The notes: generated by a model not told the origin, from the sequence alone. Numbered from the stretch's first letter, positions 26,271 to 36,056 are shown. The stretch is DNA of 64,000 nucleotides from Paracidovorax wautersii (GCA_009912175.1 WNDQ01000020.1:1-64000); one strand, 5' to 3'. Numbers and translations are program-made.

Positions 26271-27278
26271 TCATGCAGCCGCGAGCGGCCGTGTGGTCGA
26301 TCCGCGGATCAGCAGCTCGCCCGGCAGCACGATGCGCCGCGTGCTGCGCTCGGGCGTTTGCATGCGCTGCAGCAGCAGTTCGGCCGCGCTGCGCCCGATT
26401 TCATAGGTGGGCTGTGCGATCACCGTGACGGCGGGGCGCTGCAGCGCCGTCCAGTCGTTGTTGTCGAAGCCCGCCAGGGCCACGTCGCGCGGGCTCTCCA
26501 GGCCCGCGGCCAGCAGGGCCTGTTGCGCGCCCAGCAGCAGCAGGCCGTTGGTGGCCAGCACGGCGTCGAGGCGGGGCGCTTGCGCCAGCAGGCGGCGCAG
26601 CGCCTGCTCGCCCGCGGCCACGCTGGGGGGGGCGGTTTCGACGCGGGGCGCCAGGCCCTGCTCCTGCATGACTTGCTCGTAACCGGCCCGCCGTTCGCGG
26701 CCGGTGCTGCTGTGGGCGCCGGCCAACAGCGCGATGTGGCGCCAGCCCTGGTCCACCAGGTGCTGGGTGAGCTGGCGCGCCGCGCCGGTGTTGTCGAGCA
26801 GCACGCAGTCGGTGCGCGACGGCGTGGGCGCGCGGTCGACCAGCACCAGCGGCAGGTCCAGCGCCGCGGCGCCCGGCGTGCGGTCGGCGGCGCGCACGTA
26901 CTCGGCCGTGGGCGCCAGGATGATGCCGCTGGCCTGCTCGTCGGCCATGAGTTCGAGGTAGGCGCGCTCCTTGGCCGGGTCTTCGTCGGAGTTGCACAGG
27001 ATCACGCGCAGCCCGTGGGCGTAGGCCACGTCCTCGACGGCGCGGCTGATGTCGGTGAAGAAGGGGTTGCGGATGTCCGCCACGATCAGCCCGATCACCG
27101 AGGCGCGCTGCTGGCGCAGGCGCCGGGCGGCGAGGTTGGGCCGATAGCCGAGTTCGGCAATGGTCTGCTGCACGCGTGTGCGCAGTTCCTCGCTCACGGT
27201 CTCGGGGTGTCCCAGTACGCGCGAGACCGTGCTGGTCGACACGCCGGCCAGGCGGGCGACGTCCTTGATGCTGGCCAC
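26271..27278 (-). CDS. fruR: LacI-family regulator of the fructose PTS operon (FruR-like)
   Basis: A repressor of about 335 residues. The HTH and hinge read ASIKDVARLAGVSTSTVSRV with RRLRQQRASVIGLIVADIRN following; the sugar-binding periplasmic-type core ends LPGELLIRGST. GTG 27278 is preceded by AGGAGA; the longer GTG start at 27323 would place coding sequence over an operator copy, so I prefer the shorter form. It is divergent from fruB. Identical 16-bp sites lie before each gene, so it probably represses both and is released by a fructose phosphate. Confidence 0.88.
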   Translation of the reverse strand: MASIKDVARLAGVSTSTVSRVLGHPETVSEELRTRVQQTIAELGYRPNLAARRLRQQRASVIGLIVADIRNPFFTDISRAVEDVAYAHGLRVILCNSDEDPAKERAYLELMADEQASGIILAPTAEYVRAADRTPGAAALDLPLVLVDRAPTPSRTDCVLLDNTGAARQLTQHLVDQGWRHIALLAGAHSSTGRERRAGYEQVMQEQGLAPRVETAPPSVAAGEQALRRLLAQAPRLDAVLATNGLLLLGAQQALLAAGLESPRDVALAGFDNNDWTALQRPAVTVIAQPTYEIGRSAAELLLQRMQTPERSTRRIVLPGELLIRGSTTRPLAAA

Positions 27279-27296
27279 GGGGGCATTTCTCCTGCG

Positions 27297-27312
27297 ATTT
27301 GGTATCGATTTC
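27297..27312 (-). promoter_or_regulatory. LacI/FruR operator copy 1 (regulator side)
   Basis: GAAATCGATACCAAAT on the minus strand, 18 bp upstream of the regulator start. It is an exact 16-nt match, inverted, to the site before fruB, and has the central CG usual in LacI-family operators. Confidence 0.7.
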
Positions 27313-27455
27313 TTGATGGCCACCGATTTTGCCCTTGGCGACCGGCACTGGAAAGCCAGAGGGGCGGCTCAATACGGCGTAATTCATGAGGATTTACCCT
27401 GATTTTTGGCGCCACGAGCTTGAGGGTGAAAAAGAGCGCTTGGATAATCGGTCTT

Positions 27456-27471
27456 GAAATCGATACCAAAT
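27456..27471 (+). promoter_or_regulatory. LacI/FruR operator copy 2 (fruBKA side)
   Basis: GAAATCGATACCAAAT, 25 bp upstream of the fruB start and identical to the copy near the regulator gene. Spacing between the two copies is 159 bp, which would also allow looping. Confidence 0.7.
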
Positions 27472-27496
27472 ATCTGTCTTCTTTCGCGGAACATCC

Positions 27497-30106
27497 ATGG
27501 AAATCAACTCCCGAGACAGCGGCACGCCCCCGGCGCCGGCCGCCACGCCCGTCGAGGTGCGCCTGGGCGCCGCCCCGCACGACCGCGAGGACGCCGTGCG
27601 GGCGGCCGGCGGCCTGCTGGTGCAGGCCGGCTTTGCGTTGCCGGCCTACGTCGACAGCCTGCTGCAGCGCGAGCGCGTGGCCACCACTTACCTCGGGCAG
27701 GGCGTGGCCATCCCGCACGGCATGGTGGAAGACAAGCACCTGGTCCAGCGTACGGGCTTGGCCGTGCTGCAGGTGCCGGGCGGCGTGTCCTGGGGCAAGG
27801 ACGCCCAGGGCCAGCCGCAGACCGTGCGTCTGGTGGTGGCGATTGCCGCGGCGTCGGACGAGCACATCCAGGTGCTGCGGCGTCTGACGCGGCTGATGCG
27901 CGACGACGCGCGGCTGCAGCAATTGATCGGCAGCAGCGATGCCCAGGCCATCGTGGCCGCGCTCACGTCCGATGCGGCGCCCGTTGCCAACGGTACGGGC
28001 GGTGCGAACGGCGCGGGCGATTTTGCGCTGGGCCAGGACGTGTCGCTCAACTACCCCAACGGCCTGCACGCGCGGCCTGCCGGTGTGTGGGCGCAGACCG
28101 CGCGCGGCTTCAAGTCGCAGGTGCGGGTGCGCTGCGGCGAGGCCGTGGCCGACGCGCGCAACGTTGCGTCGCTGCTGAGCCTGGGCGCGGGCCGGGGTGC
28201 GCAACTGCATGTCTCGGCGCAGGGCGAGGACGCGGCGCAGGCGCTGCGCCGGCTGCTCGACGTCATCGTGCAACTGGGCGACGAGGAAACCCGCCAGGCC
28301 GAGCTGTCGGCCGCACGCCAGCAGCAGGCCCAGGGCCTGGGGCGCGAGCTGGGTGACTGGCAGCCCGAGGCGCGCCGCACCGTCACCGGCATCGCCGCCA
28401 GCCCGGGGCTGGTGGTGGGCACGCTGGTGCTGGCCGAGTCGGCCGCGCTTGACGTCGAGGACCGCTTTGCCGGCGTGGCGCACGAAGCCGCCGCGCTGGA
28501 CGCCGCGCTGGCCGCCGCGCAAGCGCAGCTCAAGACGCTGGCCGCCGACGCCAAAAGCCGGGGCGCGGCCGAGCAGGCCGCCATCTTCCAGGCGCAGGGC
28601 GAACTGCTGCGCGACGGCACCTGGCTGCGCGACGTCAGCCGCGCGGTGGTGCAGGGCCATGGCGCGGCCTGGGCCTGGAAAAACACGCTGGGCGAACGCG
28701 TGACCGCGCAGCGTGCGCTGGCCAACGCCACGCTGGCCGCCCGCGCGGCCGACCTGCAGGACGTGGGCGAACGGGTGCTGCGCCACCTGCTGGGCAAGGG
28801 CGACGAGGCCGCGGGCGCAGCGGCCTGGCCGGCCGATGCCATCCTGTTGGCTGATGACCTCTCGCCCTCGGTCACCGCACAGATCGACACCAGCCGCGTC
28901 AAGGGCTTTTGCACCGCACGCGGCGGCCCGACGGCGCACACCGCCATCTTGGCGCGCGCGCTGGGCCTGCCGGCCGTGGTGGCCGCCGGCCCCGGCGTGC
29001 TGGAGCCCACGCTGCTGCGTGCCGGGCCCGTCAAGGCCATCCTCGACGGCTACCGTGGCCGCCTGTACATCGCGCCCAGCGAAACCGCGCTGCTGCAGGC
29101 CGATGAACACATGCGCCGCCTGGCGACGCTGCAAGCGGCCGAGGCGCGCTCGCGGCTGGAGCCCGCCGTCCTGCGCGACGGCCATCGTGTCGAGATCGCC
29201 GCCAACGTCAACCGCGCCGACCAGGCCGTGCGTGCGCTGGAGGCCGGTGCCGACGGCGTCGGCCTGATGCGCACCGAGTTCCTCTTCCTCGAACGCGACC
29301 ACGCGCCCGACGAGGAGGCCCAGTACGAGGTCTACCGCGCCATGGTCCAGGCGCTGGACGGGCGGCCGCTGATCGTGCGCACGCTGGACATCGGCGGCGA
29401 CAAGCAGGTGCCGCACCTGCACCTGCCGCACGAGGACAACCCCTTCCTGGGCGTGCGCGGCGCGCGGCTGCTGCTGCGCCGCGAAGACCTGCTGGTGCCG
29501 CAGTTGCGCGCGCTCTACCGCGCCGCGCAGCACGGGCCGCTGTCCATCATGTTCCCGATGATCAGCACGGTCGAGGAAGTGCTGGCACTGCGCGCGCGCG
29601 CCGACACCATCCGGCGCGAGGTGCAGGGCCCCGAGGTGCCGATCGGCATCATGATCGAGGTGCCCTCGGCCGCGCTGGCGGCCGACCGGCTGGCACGCCA
29701 TGTCGACTTCTTTTCGATCGGCACCAACGACCTCACGCAGTACGCGCTGGCCGTCGACCGCCAGCACCCGGAGCTGGCCGGCATGGCCGACAGCCTGCAC
29801 CCGTCGGTGCTGCGCCTGATCGAGCGCACGGTCGAGGGCGCACGTGCGCACGGCCGCTGGGTGGGCGTATGCGGCGGCCTGGCGGGCGAGCCGTTGGGCG
29901 CGGCGCTGCTGACCGGCCTGGGCGTGGACGAGTTGAGCATGAGCACCTCGGACATCGGCGCCATCAAGGCGCTGCTGCGTCGCCACACACGAGATGAGTT
30001 GCAGGCACTGGCCCGCCAGGCGCTGGACGTGGACACGGCCGACGACGTGCGTGCGCTGGGCGCGCAACTGCGTGTGACCGACGACGCCGAAGGGGGCGTG
30101 CAATGA
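27497..30106 (+). CDS. fruB: PTS fructose fusion protein EIIA-HPr-Enzyme I
   Basis: An 869-residue cytoplasmic phosphotransfer chain in one polypeptide. Residues ~20-160: EIIA-Fru with phospho-His74 in AIPHGM. Residues ~178-270: HPr with His191 in NGLHARPAG. Residues ~295-869: Enzyme I with phospho-His481 in GGPTAHTAIL, MRTEFLFLERD and TLDIGGDKQVPH in the PEP-binding barrel, GTNDLTQYALAVDR, and Cys792 in VCGGLAGE. It takes phosphate from PEP through to FruA. Overlap with fruK by ATGA indicates translational coupling. No separate ptsHI is in the window, so this fusion may be self-sufficient for fructose. Confidence 0.97.
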   Translation: MEINSRDSGTPPAPAATPVEVRLGAAPHDREDAVRAAGGLLVQAGFALPAYVDSLLQRERVATTYLGQGVAIPHGMVEDKHLVQRTGLAVLQVPGGVSWGKDAQGQPQTVRLVVAIAAASDEHIQVLRRLTRLMRDDARLQQLIGSSDAQAIVAALTSDAAPVANGTGGANGAGDFALGQDVSLNYPNGLHARPAGVWAQTARGFKSQVRVRCGEAVADARNVASLLSLGAGRGAQLHVSAQGEDAAQALRRLLDVIVQLGDEETRQAELSAARQQQAQGLGRELGDWQPEARRTVTGIAASPGLVVGTLVLAESAALDVEDRFAGVAHEAAALDAALAAAQAQLKTLAADAKSRGAAEQAAIFQAQGELLRDGTWLRDVSRAVVQGHGAAWAWKNTLGERVTAQRALANATLAARAADLQDVGERVLRHLLGKGDEAAGAAAWPADAILLADDLSPSVTAQIDTSRVKGFCTARGGPTAHTAILARALGLPAVVAAGPGVLEPTLLRAGPVKAILDGYRGRLYIAPSETALLQADEHMRRLATLQAAEARSRLEPAVLRDGHRVEIAANVNRADQAVRALEAGADGVGLMRTEFLFLERDHAPDEEAQYEVYRAMVQALDGRPLIVRTLDIGGDKQVPHLHLPHEDNPFLGVRGARLLLRREDLLVPQLRALYRAAQHGPLSIMFPMISTVEEVLALRARADTIRREVQGPEVPIGIMIEVPSAALAADRLARHVDFFSIGTNDLTQYALAVDRQHPELAGMADSLHPSVLRLIERTVEGARAHGRWVGVCGGLAGEPLGAALLTGLGVDELSMSTSDIGAIKALLRRHTRDELQALARQALDVDTADDVRALGAQLRVTDDAEGGVQ

Positions 30107-31077
30107 GCCGTGTCTACACCATCACGTTGAACCCGGCGATCGACCACACCGTCACGGTCGAGCACATCGTGCCCGGCGCCGTGCACCGTGCGCGTGGCCA
30201 GCAGCTCGAAGCGGGCGGCAAGGGCGTGGGTGTGGCCTCGGTGCTGGCCGCGCTGGGCGTGCCGGTGACCGCCAGCGGCTGGCTGGGCGCCGACAACGAC
30301 CGCCTGTTTGTGCAGACCTTTGCCGCGCGCGGCATTGCCGACGGCATGGTCCGTGTGCCCGGCAGCACGCGAACCAACATCAAGCTGGCCGACCTGCAGC
30401 GTGGCGATACGACTGACATCAACCTGCCCGGCGTTACGCTCACCGGCCCGGCGCTGGCCGATGCACGCCAGGCGCTGGCCGGGCGCCTTGAAGCTGACGT
30501 GCAGTCCGGCGACTGGTGCGAGCTGGCCGGCAGCCTGCCGCCCGGCGCCGACGCCGGGGTCTGGCTCGATCTGGCGCAGCGCCTGCAGCAGCGCGGCGCG
30601 CACCTGGTGGTCGACGTGGCCGGCGCCACGCTGCGCGCGGTGCTCGACGGCTGGGCCGCCCAGGTCTCGGCCACGCAAGGCCCGGCCCTCATCAAACCCA
30701 ACCGCGCCGAGCTGGAAGAACTGCTGGGCCGCGAGCTGCCCGACGCGGCCAGCCTGGCTGCCGCGGCCGACGCGCTGCGCGCACGCGGCGTGCAGCGTGT
30801 GGTGGTGTCGCTGGGCGGCGAGGGCGCGCTCATCGCCGGGCCCGAAGGCCGCTGGCTGGCGCAGCCGCCGCGTGTGCCCGTGGCCACCACCGTGGGCGCG
30901 GGCGACGCGCTGGTGGGCGGGGCCATCGCCGCGCTGCGCGACGGTCTGGCCTTTCCCGACGCCGCCGTGTTCGGCATGGCCTGCGCGGCCGCGCGTATCC
31001 AGCGCATCGAGCCCACGCTGCCGCCCGTGGCCGACGTGCGGGCGCTGGCGGCGCAGGTCGTGCTCACGCCGCTTTGA
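30103..31077 (+). CDS. fruK: 1-phosphofructokinase
   Basis: Converts the fructose 1-phosphate made by the PTS into fructose 1,6-bisphosphate. A PfkB-family sugar kinase of 324 residues: N-terminal YTITLNPAIDHTV, the EAGGKGVGVASVLAALG substrate loop, KPNRAELEELLG, and the C-terminal TVGAGDALVGGAI catalytic motif. It overlaps fruB by 4 nt and precedes fruA by 32 nt. Confidence 0.96.
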   Translation: MSRVYTITLNPAIDHTVTVEHIVPGAVHRARGQQLEAGGKGVGVASVLAALGVPVTASGWLGADNDRLFVQTFAARGIADGMVRVPGSTRTNIKLADLQRGDTTDINLPGVTLTGPALADARQALAGRLEADVQSGDWCELAGSLPPGADAGVWLDLAQRLQQRGAHLVVDVAGATLRAVLDGWAAQVSATQGPALIKPNRAELEELLGRELPDAASLAAAADALRARGVQRVVVSLGGEGALIAGPEGRWLAQPPRVPVATTVGAGDALVGGAIAALRDGLAFPDAAVFGMACAAARIQRIEPTLPPVADVRALAAQVVLTPL

Positions 31078-31109
31078 AACAAACCAACAACTTCCAGGAG
31101 ACCGATCTC

Positions 31110-32870
31110 ATGGCAAAAATTCTGGCCATTGCCGCCAGCCAGGCCGGCCCGGCCCACAGCTTCGTGGTGGGCGAGGCGCTGCGCGCGGCCGCGCAGGAAC
31201 TCGGGCACACGCTGGTGCTGCAGGTGCAAAGCAGCCTGGGCGCGCAAGGTGATTTCACGGATGCGGACCGCCACGAAGCGGCCGCCGCGCTGGTCGTGAC
31301 CGACGGCGCGGCCGACACCGCCGAACTGGCCGGCCTGGCCGTGCACACGATCACGCCCGAGGCGGTGTTCGCCGACGCGCGCGGCGTGCTGGCGCAGGCA
31401 CTGGCGGCCGCGGGCATCGCCTCGCCGCCCGCCGAAGCGCCGCTGCCGGCGGCCTCGCCCGTGGCAGCCGGGCGCCGCATCGTCGCCATCACCGCCTGTC
31501 CCACGGGCGTGGCGCACACCTTCATGGCGGCCGAGGCGCTGGAGCAGGGCGCGCTGGCGCTGGGCCATCAGATCAAGGTCGAGACCCAGGGCTCGGTCGG
31601 TGCGCAGAACACGCTGTCGGCCGACGAAATCGCCGCGGCCGACCTGGTGCTGATCGCCGCCGACACCCAGGTCGAGAAATCACGCTTTGTGGGCAAGCCG
31701 CTCTACAGCGCCAGCACCAAGGCCGCCATTCGTGATGCGGGCGCACTCATCAACACGGCGTTTGCGCAGGGCACGCCCTGGGGCGAGGCCGTGGCCGGCC
31801 CAGCCGCGTCCGATGTGGCCGAGGCACGCACACCCAAGGCACCCGGCAAGGGCCCGAGCAGCGGCCCCTACAAACATCTGATGACGGGCGTGTCCTTCAT
31901 GCTGCCCTTCGTGGTCGCGGGCGGCCTCCTGATTGCGCTGGCGTTTGCGCTGGGCGGCATCTACGTCTACGACGACGCCCACCAGGGCACGCTGGGCTGG
32001 ACGCTGTTCCAGATCGGCGCCAAGCACGCCTTCACGCTCATGGTGCCGGCGCTGGCGGGCTACATCGCCTTCTCGATCGCCGACCGGCCCGGCATTGCGC
32101 CCGGCATGGTTGGCGGGCTGCTGGCCAACACGCTGGGCGCGGGTTTTCTGGGCGGCATCGTGGCGGGCTTCATCGCGGGCTATGCGGTCAACGCGCTGAA
32201 CAAGGGCATCCGGCTGCCGCGCACGCTCGAAGGCCTCAAGCCGGTGTTGATCCTGCCGTTGCTGGGCACGGCCATCGTCGGGCTGCTGATGTTCTTCGTG
32301 GTTGGCAAACCGGTGGCGTTTGCCATGGAAGCGCTCACGGGCTGGCTCAAGGGCATGCAGACCAGTAGCGCCGTGGTGCTGGGCATCGTGCTGGGCGCGA
32401 TGATGGCCTTCGACCTGGGCGGCCCGGTCAACAAGGCGGCCTATGTGTTTTCAACCACGCTGATCGCCAGCGGCGTGGCCACGCCCATGGCGGCGGCCAT
32501 GGGCGCGGGCATGGTGCCGCCGCTGGGCATCGCGCTGGCCTGCTGGGTGTTTCGCAGCCGCTTCAGCGACGAGGAACGCGAGGCCTCCAAGGCCGCCGCC
32601 GTGCTGGGCCTGGCCTTCATCACCGAAGGGGCGATTCCTTTCGTGGCGCGCGATCCGCTGCGCGTGATTCCGGCCTGCATGCTGGGCGCGGCGGTCACGG
32701 GCGCGCTGTCAATGATGGCCGGCATCGCGCTGCAGGCGCCGCACGGCGGCATCTTTGTGCTGGCCATCCCGAACGCGGTCAACCACGTGGTGCTGTACGC
32801 GGGCACCATCCTGGCTGGCACCGTGGTGACGGCGCTGGCGCTGGGCGTGCTCAAGAAGCGCCTGGTCTGA
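31110..32870 (+). CDS. fruA: PTS fructose-specific EIIBC transporter
   Basis: The membrane permease that imports and phosphorylates fructose. 586 residues. The N-terminal EIIB' copy (residues ~1-110) lacks the active Cys (ASQAGPAHS). The functional EIIB has Cys130 in TACPTGVAHTFMAAEAL. The EIIC domain (residues ~255-586) has about nine helices, beginning LMTGVSFMLPFVVAGGLLIA and including DLGGPVNKAAY and EGAIPFVARDP. CCAGGAG is at the ribosome site. A strong terminator follows, ending the fruBKA operon. Confidence 0.97.
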   Translation: MAKILAIAASQAGPAHSFVVGEALRAAAQELGHTLVLQVQSSLGAQGDFTDADRHEAAAALVVTDGAADTAELAGLAVHTITPEAVFADARGVLAQALAAAGIASPPAEAPLPAASPVAAGRRIVAITACPTGVAHTFMAAEALEQGALALGHQIKVETQGSVGAQNTLSADEIAAADLVLIAADTQVEKSRFVGKPLYSASTKAAIRDAGALINTAFAQGTPWGEAVAGPAASDVAEARTPKAPGKGPSSGPYKHLMTGVSFMLPFVVAGGLLIALAFALGGIYVYDDAHQGTLGWTLFQIGAKHAFTLMVPALAGYIAFSIADRPGIAPGMVGGLLANTLGAGFLGGIVAGFIAGYAVNALNKGIRLPRTLEGLKPVLILPLLGTAIVGLLMFFVVGKPVAFAMEALTGWLKGMQTSSAVVLGIVLGAMMAFDLGGPVNKAAYVFSTTLIASGVATPMAAAMGAGMVPPLGIALACWVFRSRFSDEEREASKAAAVLGLAFITEGAIPFVARDPLRVIPACMLGAAVTGALSMMAGIALQAPHGGIFVLAIPNAVNHVVLYAGTILAGTVVTALALGVLKKRLV

Positions 32871-32891
32871 TTGCAGGCGGGCCCAAACGGC

Positions 32892-32927
32892 AACGGCTGG
32901 AACCCCTCGGGTTTCCAGCCGTTTTTT
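32892..32927 (+). terminator. terminator of the fruBKA operon
   Basis: ACGGCTGGAA pairs with TTCCAGCCGT around a CCCCTCGGGT loop, followed by six T. Confidence 0.9.
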
Positions 32928-32945
32928 GTGGCGGACGCGGGTGTT

Positions 32946-33671
32946 TCAGCGCAGCTCTTTTTCGAGCCGCTTGAGCCACTCCAGCAGCAGGCCGCCGACC
33001 AGCAGGGGCTGCTCCAGCGTGAGCATGTGGCCGCAGCGCGGCAGCACGTGCAGTTGCGCGTGCGGAATGGCGCGCGCCATCTCTTGCGAATGGTCGAGCG
33101 GCGTGAGCTGGTCGTTTTCGCCGCACAGGATCAGCGCGGGGCACTGGATGTGCGGCAGGTCGGGACGGCTGTTGACGCGGGCCATGACGGCGCGGTTCTG
33201 GCGGATCAACTGGTCGGCGCCTTCGCCCACGACCTGCTCGACGTAGCGTGTGGTGAGTTTGGCGTCGTTCAGGCGCGACTCATCGAAGGCGAACGGGACG
33301 TTGCCCGTGATGACCTCGCGCAGCTCGCCTTGCGCAAAACGCTGGATGGCGTTTTCGCGCAGCTTGATGAGCGAGGGTGTGTCCGGCCGGGCCGAGCTGC
33401 CCAGCAGGGCCAGGCCGCGGATGCGTTCGGGCGCCTGGCGCCAGGCTTCGATGGCCAGCATGCCGCCCATGGAGGTGCCGCACAGCACGACCTCGCCCGG
33501 ATGCTCGGCCAGCAGCGTGGCGGCCATCTCGGGCAGCGTGGCGTGGCGCTGGTGTGCCGTGCCGACGGTGGCGCGCCATTTGGCGGGCAGGACGGCCAGG
33601 GTTTCACGCCACAGGTCGGCGTTTCCTGCAAGGCCGGGCAGCAGGATCAGTTGAGGCAGGGTCGAGGACAT
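32946..33671 (-). CDS. alpha/beta-fold hydrolase
   Basis: A 241-residue serine hydrolase. The oxyanion segment LILLPGLAGNADLW, nucleophile elbow CGTSMGGMLAIEAW, a catalytic Asp near LCGENDQLTPLDHSQ, and His in LPRCGHMLTLEQP form a full triad. It resembles small esterases and MhpC/BioH-like hydrolases; the substrate cannot be told. ATG 33671 gives the family N-terminus; the same frame is open far upstream by chance. It is convergent with fruA and divergent from the histidine phosphatase. Confidence 0.85.
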   Translation of the reverse strand: MSSTLPQLILLPGLAGNADLWRETLAVLPAKWRATVGTAHQRHATLPEMAATLLAEHPGEVVLCGTSMGGMLAIEAWRQAPERIRGLALLGSSARPDTPSLIKLRENAIQRFAQGELREVITGNVPFAFDESRLNDAKLTTRYVEQVVGEGADQLIRQNRAVMARVNSRPDLPHIQCPALILCGENDQLTPLDHSQEMARAIPHAQLHVLPRCGHMLTLEQPLLVGGLLLEWLKRLEKELR

Positions 33672-33945
33672 GGGAACACGAGGAAGCGGTGGGCAGCGCG
33701 GGCGGATGGCCGCGTCGAAGTGGCTGGCTCGCCGGCAGCCACTGCCAGGGATGGCGGGCTGAAACCGGTAGCGGGCGCTGCAGAGGCGCAGACAGCCGGA
33801 CTTTGGGGACTGCCGTTGTCTGCGAAGGCCGGGCCTGGGATGACACACCCAAATTGGCCGCGAAAAGGCGCGTATTGTCGCATTCGCGGGACAGAGAGCA
33901 AGCCCCCCGCGGGACCATGCGTGGCGTCCACACCATAATGGCCGC

Positions 33946-34650
33946 ATGACCGACCTCATCCTGATCCGCCATGGCGAGACCGACTGGAACCGCCAGTTGC
34001 GCTTCCAGGGCCATAGCGACGTTCCCTTGAACAGCCTGGGGCACGAGCAGGCGCGCCGGCTGGCGGCGGCCCTGGCGGACGAGCCGATCGTGCGGGCCGT
34101 CAGCAGCGACCTCGTGCGCACGCAGCAGACCGCCGCGCCGTTGCTGGAGCGGCTGGGTCTGACACTCACCACCGACCCGCTCTGGCGCGAGCAGGCGTTC
34201 GGCGACCTGGAAGGGCTGCGTGTGTCGGACATGGCCGAACGCCATCCGCAACTGTGGGCCCGCTGGCTGGAGCACGACCCGGACTTTCGGCTGCCAGGCC
34301 CATCGGAAAGCCGCCGCCAGTTCCACGAACGCGCGGTGCGCGCACTGCTGTCGTACGCCGCCGCGCATGCGCGCTGGCTGGCGCAGCATCCGCAGTCGGC
34401 CGGCCCGCTGGTGGTGTTCACGCATGGCGGGCTGCTCGACATGCTGTATCGCACGGCGATGGGGCTGAGCCCGCACGGGCCGCGCACGGCGGCCATTCCC
34501 AACACCGGCATCAACCGCCTGCGGGTGAACGGCGAGCGCATCGAGATCGTGTCCTGGGCCGACGAGCGCCACCTGGCCGGCCTGCCCGAGCAGCCGTCGA
34601 CGGTGCAGGCCAGCCTGCCGGCGTCCGTGCCGCCGCCGGCTGCGGCCTGA
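33946..34650 (+). CDS. histidine phosphatase family protein (phosphoglycerate-mutase-like)
   Basis: A 234-residue branch-1 histidine phosphatase. The phospho-His motif LIRHGETDWN opens the protein, followed by LRFQGHSDVPLNSLG and the second active-site His in VVFTHGGLLD. Relatives act as broad phosphatases or cofactor-dependent mutases (GpmB/CobC types). The C-terminal 20 residues are Pro/Ala-rich and variable. A possible CATAAT -10 box lies 9 bp upstream; no ribosome site is clear. Confidence 0.9.
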   Translation: MTDLILIRHGETDWNRQLRFQGHSDVPLNSLGHEQARRLAAALADEPIVRAVSSDLVRTQQTAAPLLERLGLTLTTDPLWREQAFGDLEGLRVSDMAERHPQLWARWLEHDPDFRLPGPSESRRQFHERAVRALLSYAAAHARWLAQHPQSAGPLVVFTHGGLLDMLYRTAMGLSPHGPRTAAIPNTGINRLRVNGERIEIVSWADERHLAGLPEQPSTVQASLPASVPPPAAA

Positions 34651-34667
34651 CGCGCGGACCGGACCGT

Positions 34668-35969
34668 TCAAAGCCGGTACTTTTCGATGTCGATGGCCGT
34701 CTTGGCGGTCGACGCCGGCCGCCCGTTCAGGTGCAGGCGGGTGGTGGCCGGCGGCGTCTCGGCCACCAGCGCGCCGCGCCGCCAGACCTTCAGGCGGGTC
34801 GCGCGCAGACGCAAGGCTTCGACTGGATCGCGCGCCTGCAGCAGCACAAAGCTGGCTTCCCGGCCCGGTGCCAGGCCGAAATGGTCCAGGCCCAGGATGC
34901 GGGCTGGATAGGCCGTCACCGCGTCAAAACACTGCCGCATGGCCTGCGGGCTGGTCATCTGCGCCACGTGCAGGCCCATGTGGGCCACGTCCAGCATGTC
35001 GCCGCTGCCCAGGCTGTACCACGGGTCCATCGTGCAGTCCTGGCCGAAGGCGACGGTCAGGCCCGCGGCCATCAGCTCGGGCACACGGGTCATGCCGCGC
35101 CGCTTGGGGTAGCTGTCGTGCCGGCCCTGCAGCGTGATGTTGATGAGCGGGTTGGCCACCACGTTCAGGCGCGCCTCGGCCATCAGCGCGATGAGTTTGG
35201 AGACGTAGTAGTTGTCCATCGAGTGCATGGACGTCAGGTGCGAGCCGGTCACGCGGCCGTGCATGCCCAGGCGCTGTGTCTCGAAGGCCAGGGTCTCGAC
35301 GTGGCGTGAATGCGGGTCGTCGGACTCGTCGCAGTGCATGTCCACTGGCAGGCCGCGCTCGGCCGCCAGTTCGCACAGCAGGCGCACGCTGTCGGCGCCC
35401 TGGGCCATCGTCCGCTCGAAATGCGGGATGCCGCCGACCACGTCCACGCCCAGGTCCAGCGCGCGCCGCAGGTTGTCCAGGCCACCCGGGGTGCGCAGCA
35501 CGCCGTCCTGCGGGAAGGCGACCAGTTGCAGATCCAGGTAGGGCGCGACACGCCGTTTCACCTCCAGCAACGCCTGCACGGGCAGCAGGCTGGGGTCGCT
35601 GGTGTCGATGTGGGAGCGAATGGCCAGCAGGCCGTTGGCCACCGCCCAGTCGCAGTAGGCCAGCGCGCGGTCGATCAGGGCGTCGGCCGTGAGCTGCGGC
35701 TTGAGTTCGCCCCACAAGGCGATGCCTTCGAGCAGCGTGCCGCTGGCGTTGATGCGCGGCAGTCCGTAGCTGAGCGTGGCGTCGAGGTGGAAATGGGCGT
35801 CGACGAAGGGCGGGCTGAGCAACTGGCCTTGCGCATCGACGGTTTGCGTGGCGGGCGCGGCCAGCCCCGCGGCGACGTCGACGATGCGTCCGTTCTGGAC
35901 CGCGACCGACATGTCGGTGCGGCCGTCGGGCAGGCTGGCGTGGGTGATGAGCAGATCGAGCATGGGCAT
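34668..35969 (-). CDS. amidohydrolase, cytosine-deaminase (CodA) family
   Basis: A metal-dependent hydrolase of 433 residues. Metal and catalytic motifs are visible: PPFVDAHFHLDATLSYG, MHCDESDDPHSRHVETLA, GSHLTSMHSMDN and AFGQDCTMDPWYSLGSGDML, matching the cytosine/isoguanine deaminase branch (CodA-like). It may deaminate cytosine or a related cyclic amidine. No codB-type permease adjoins. Two ATG codons (35969 and 35963) are possible; the longer upstream frame has no ribosome site. It is convergent with the phosphatase gene and divergent from hemG. Confidence 0.85.
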   Translation of the reverse strand: MPMLDLLITHASLPDGRTDMSVAVQNGRIVDVAAGLAAPATQTVDAQGQLLSPPFVDAHFHLDATLSYGLPRINASGTLLEGIALWGELKPQLTADALIDRALAYCDWAVANGLLAIRSHIDTSDPSLLPVQALLEVKRRVAPYLDLQLVAFPQDGVLRTPGGLDNLRRALDLGVDVVGGIPHFERTMAQGADSVRLLCELAAERGLPVDMHCDESDDPHSRHVETLAFETQRLGMHGRVTGSHLTSMHSMDNYYVSKLIALMAEARLNVVANPLINITLQGRHDSYPKRRGMTRVPELMAAGLTVAFGQDCTMDPWYSLGSGDMLDVAHMGLHVAQMTSPQAMRQCFDAVTAYPARILGLDHFGLAPGREASFVLLQARDPVEALRLRATRLKVWRRGALVAETPPATTRLHLNGRPASTAKTAIDIEKYRL

Positions 35970-36056
35970 GGGCGTGTCGTCGCGAATGAGCGGGAGGCAA
36001 GCAGGAGGCGTGCCGCCATGGGCGAGAGGGCCGGCACGAACCCGTACCATCGCGGC

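Noticed and set aside
27194-30103. 969-codon open frame antisense to fruB
   Set aside because: It mirrors the codon bias of the real EIIA-HPr-EI gene, has no domain and no ribosome site.
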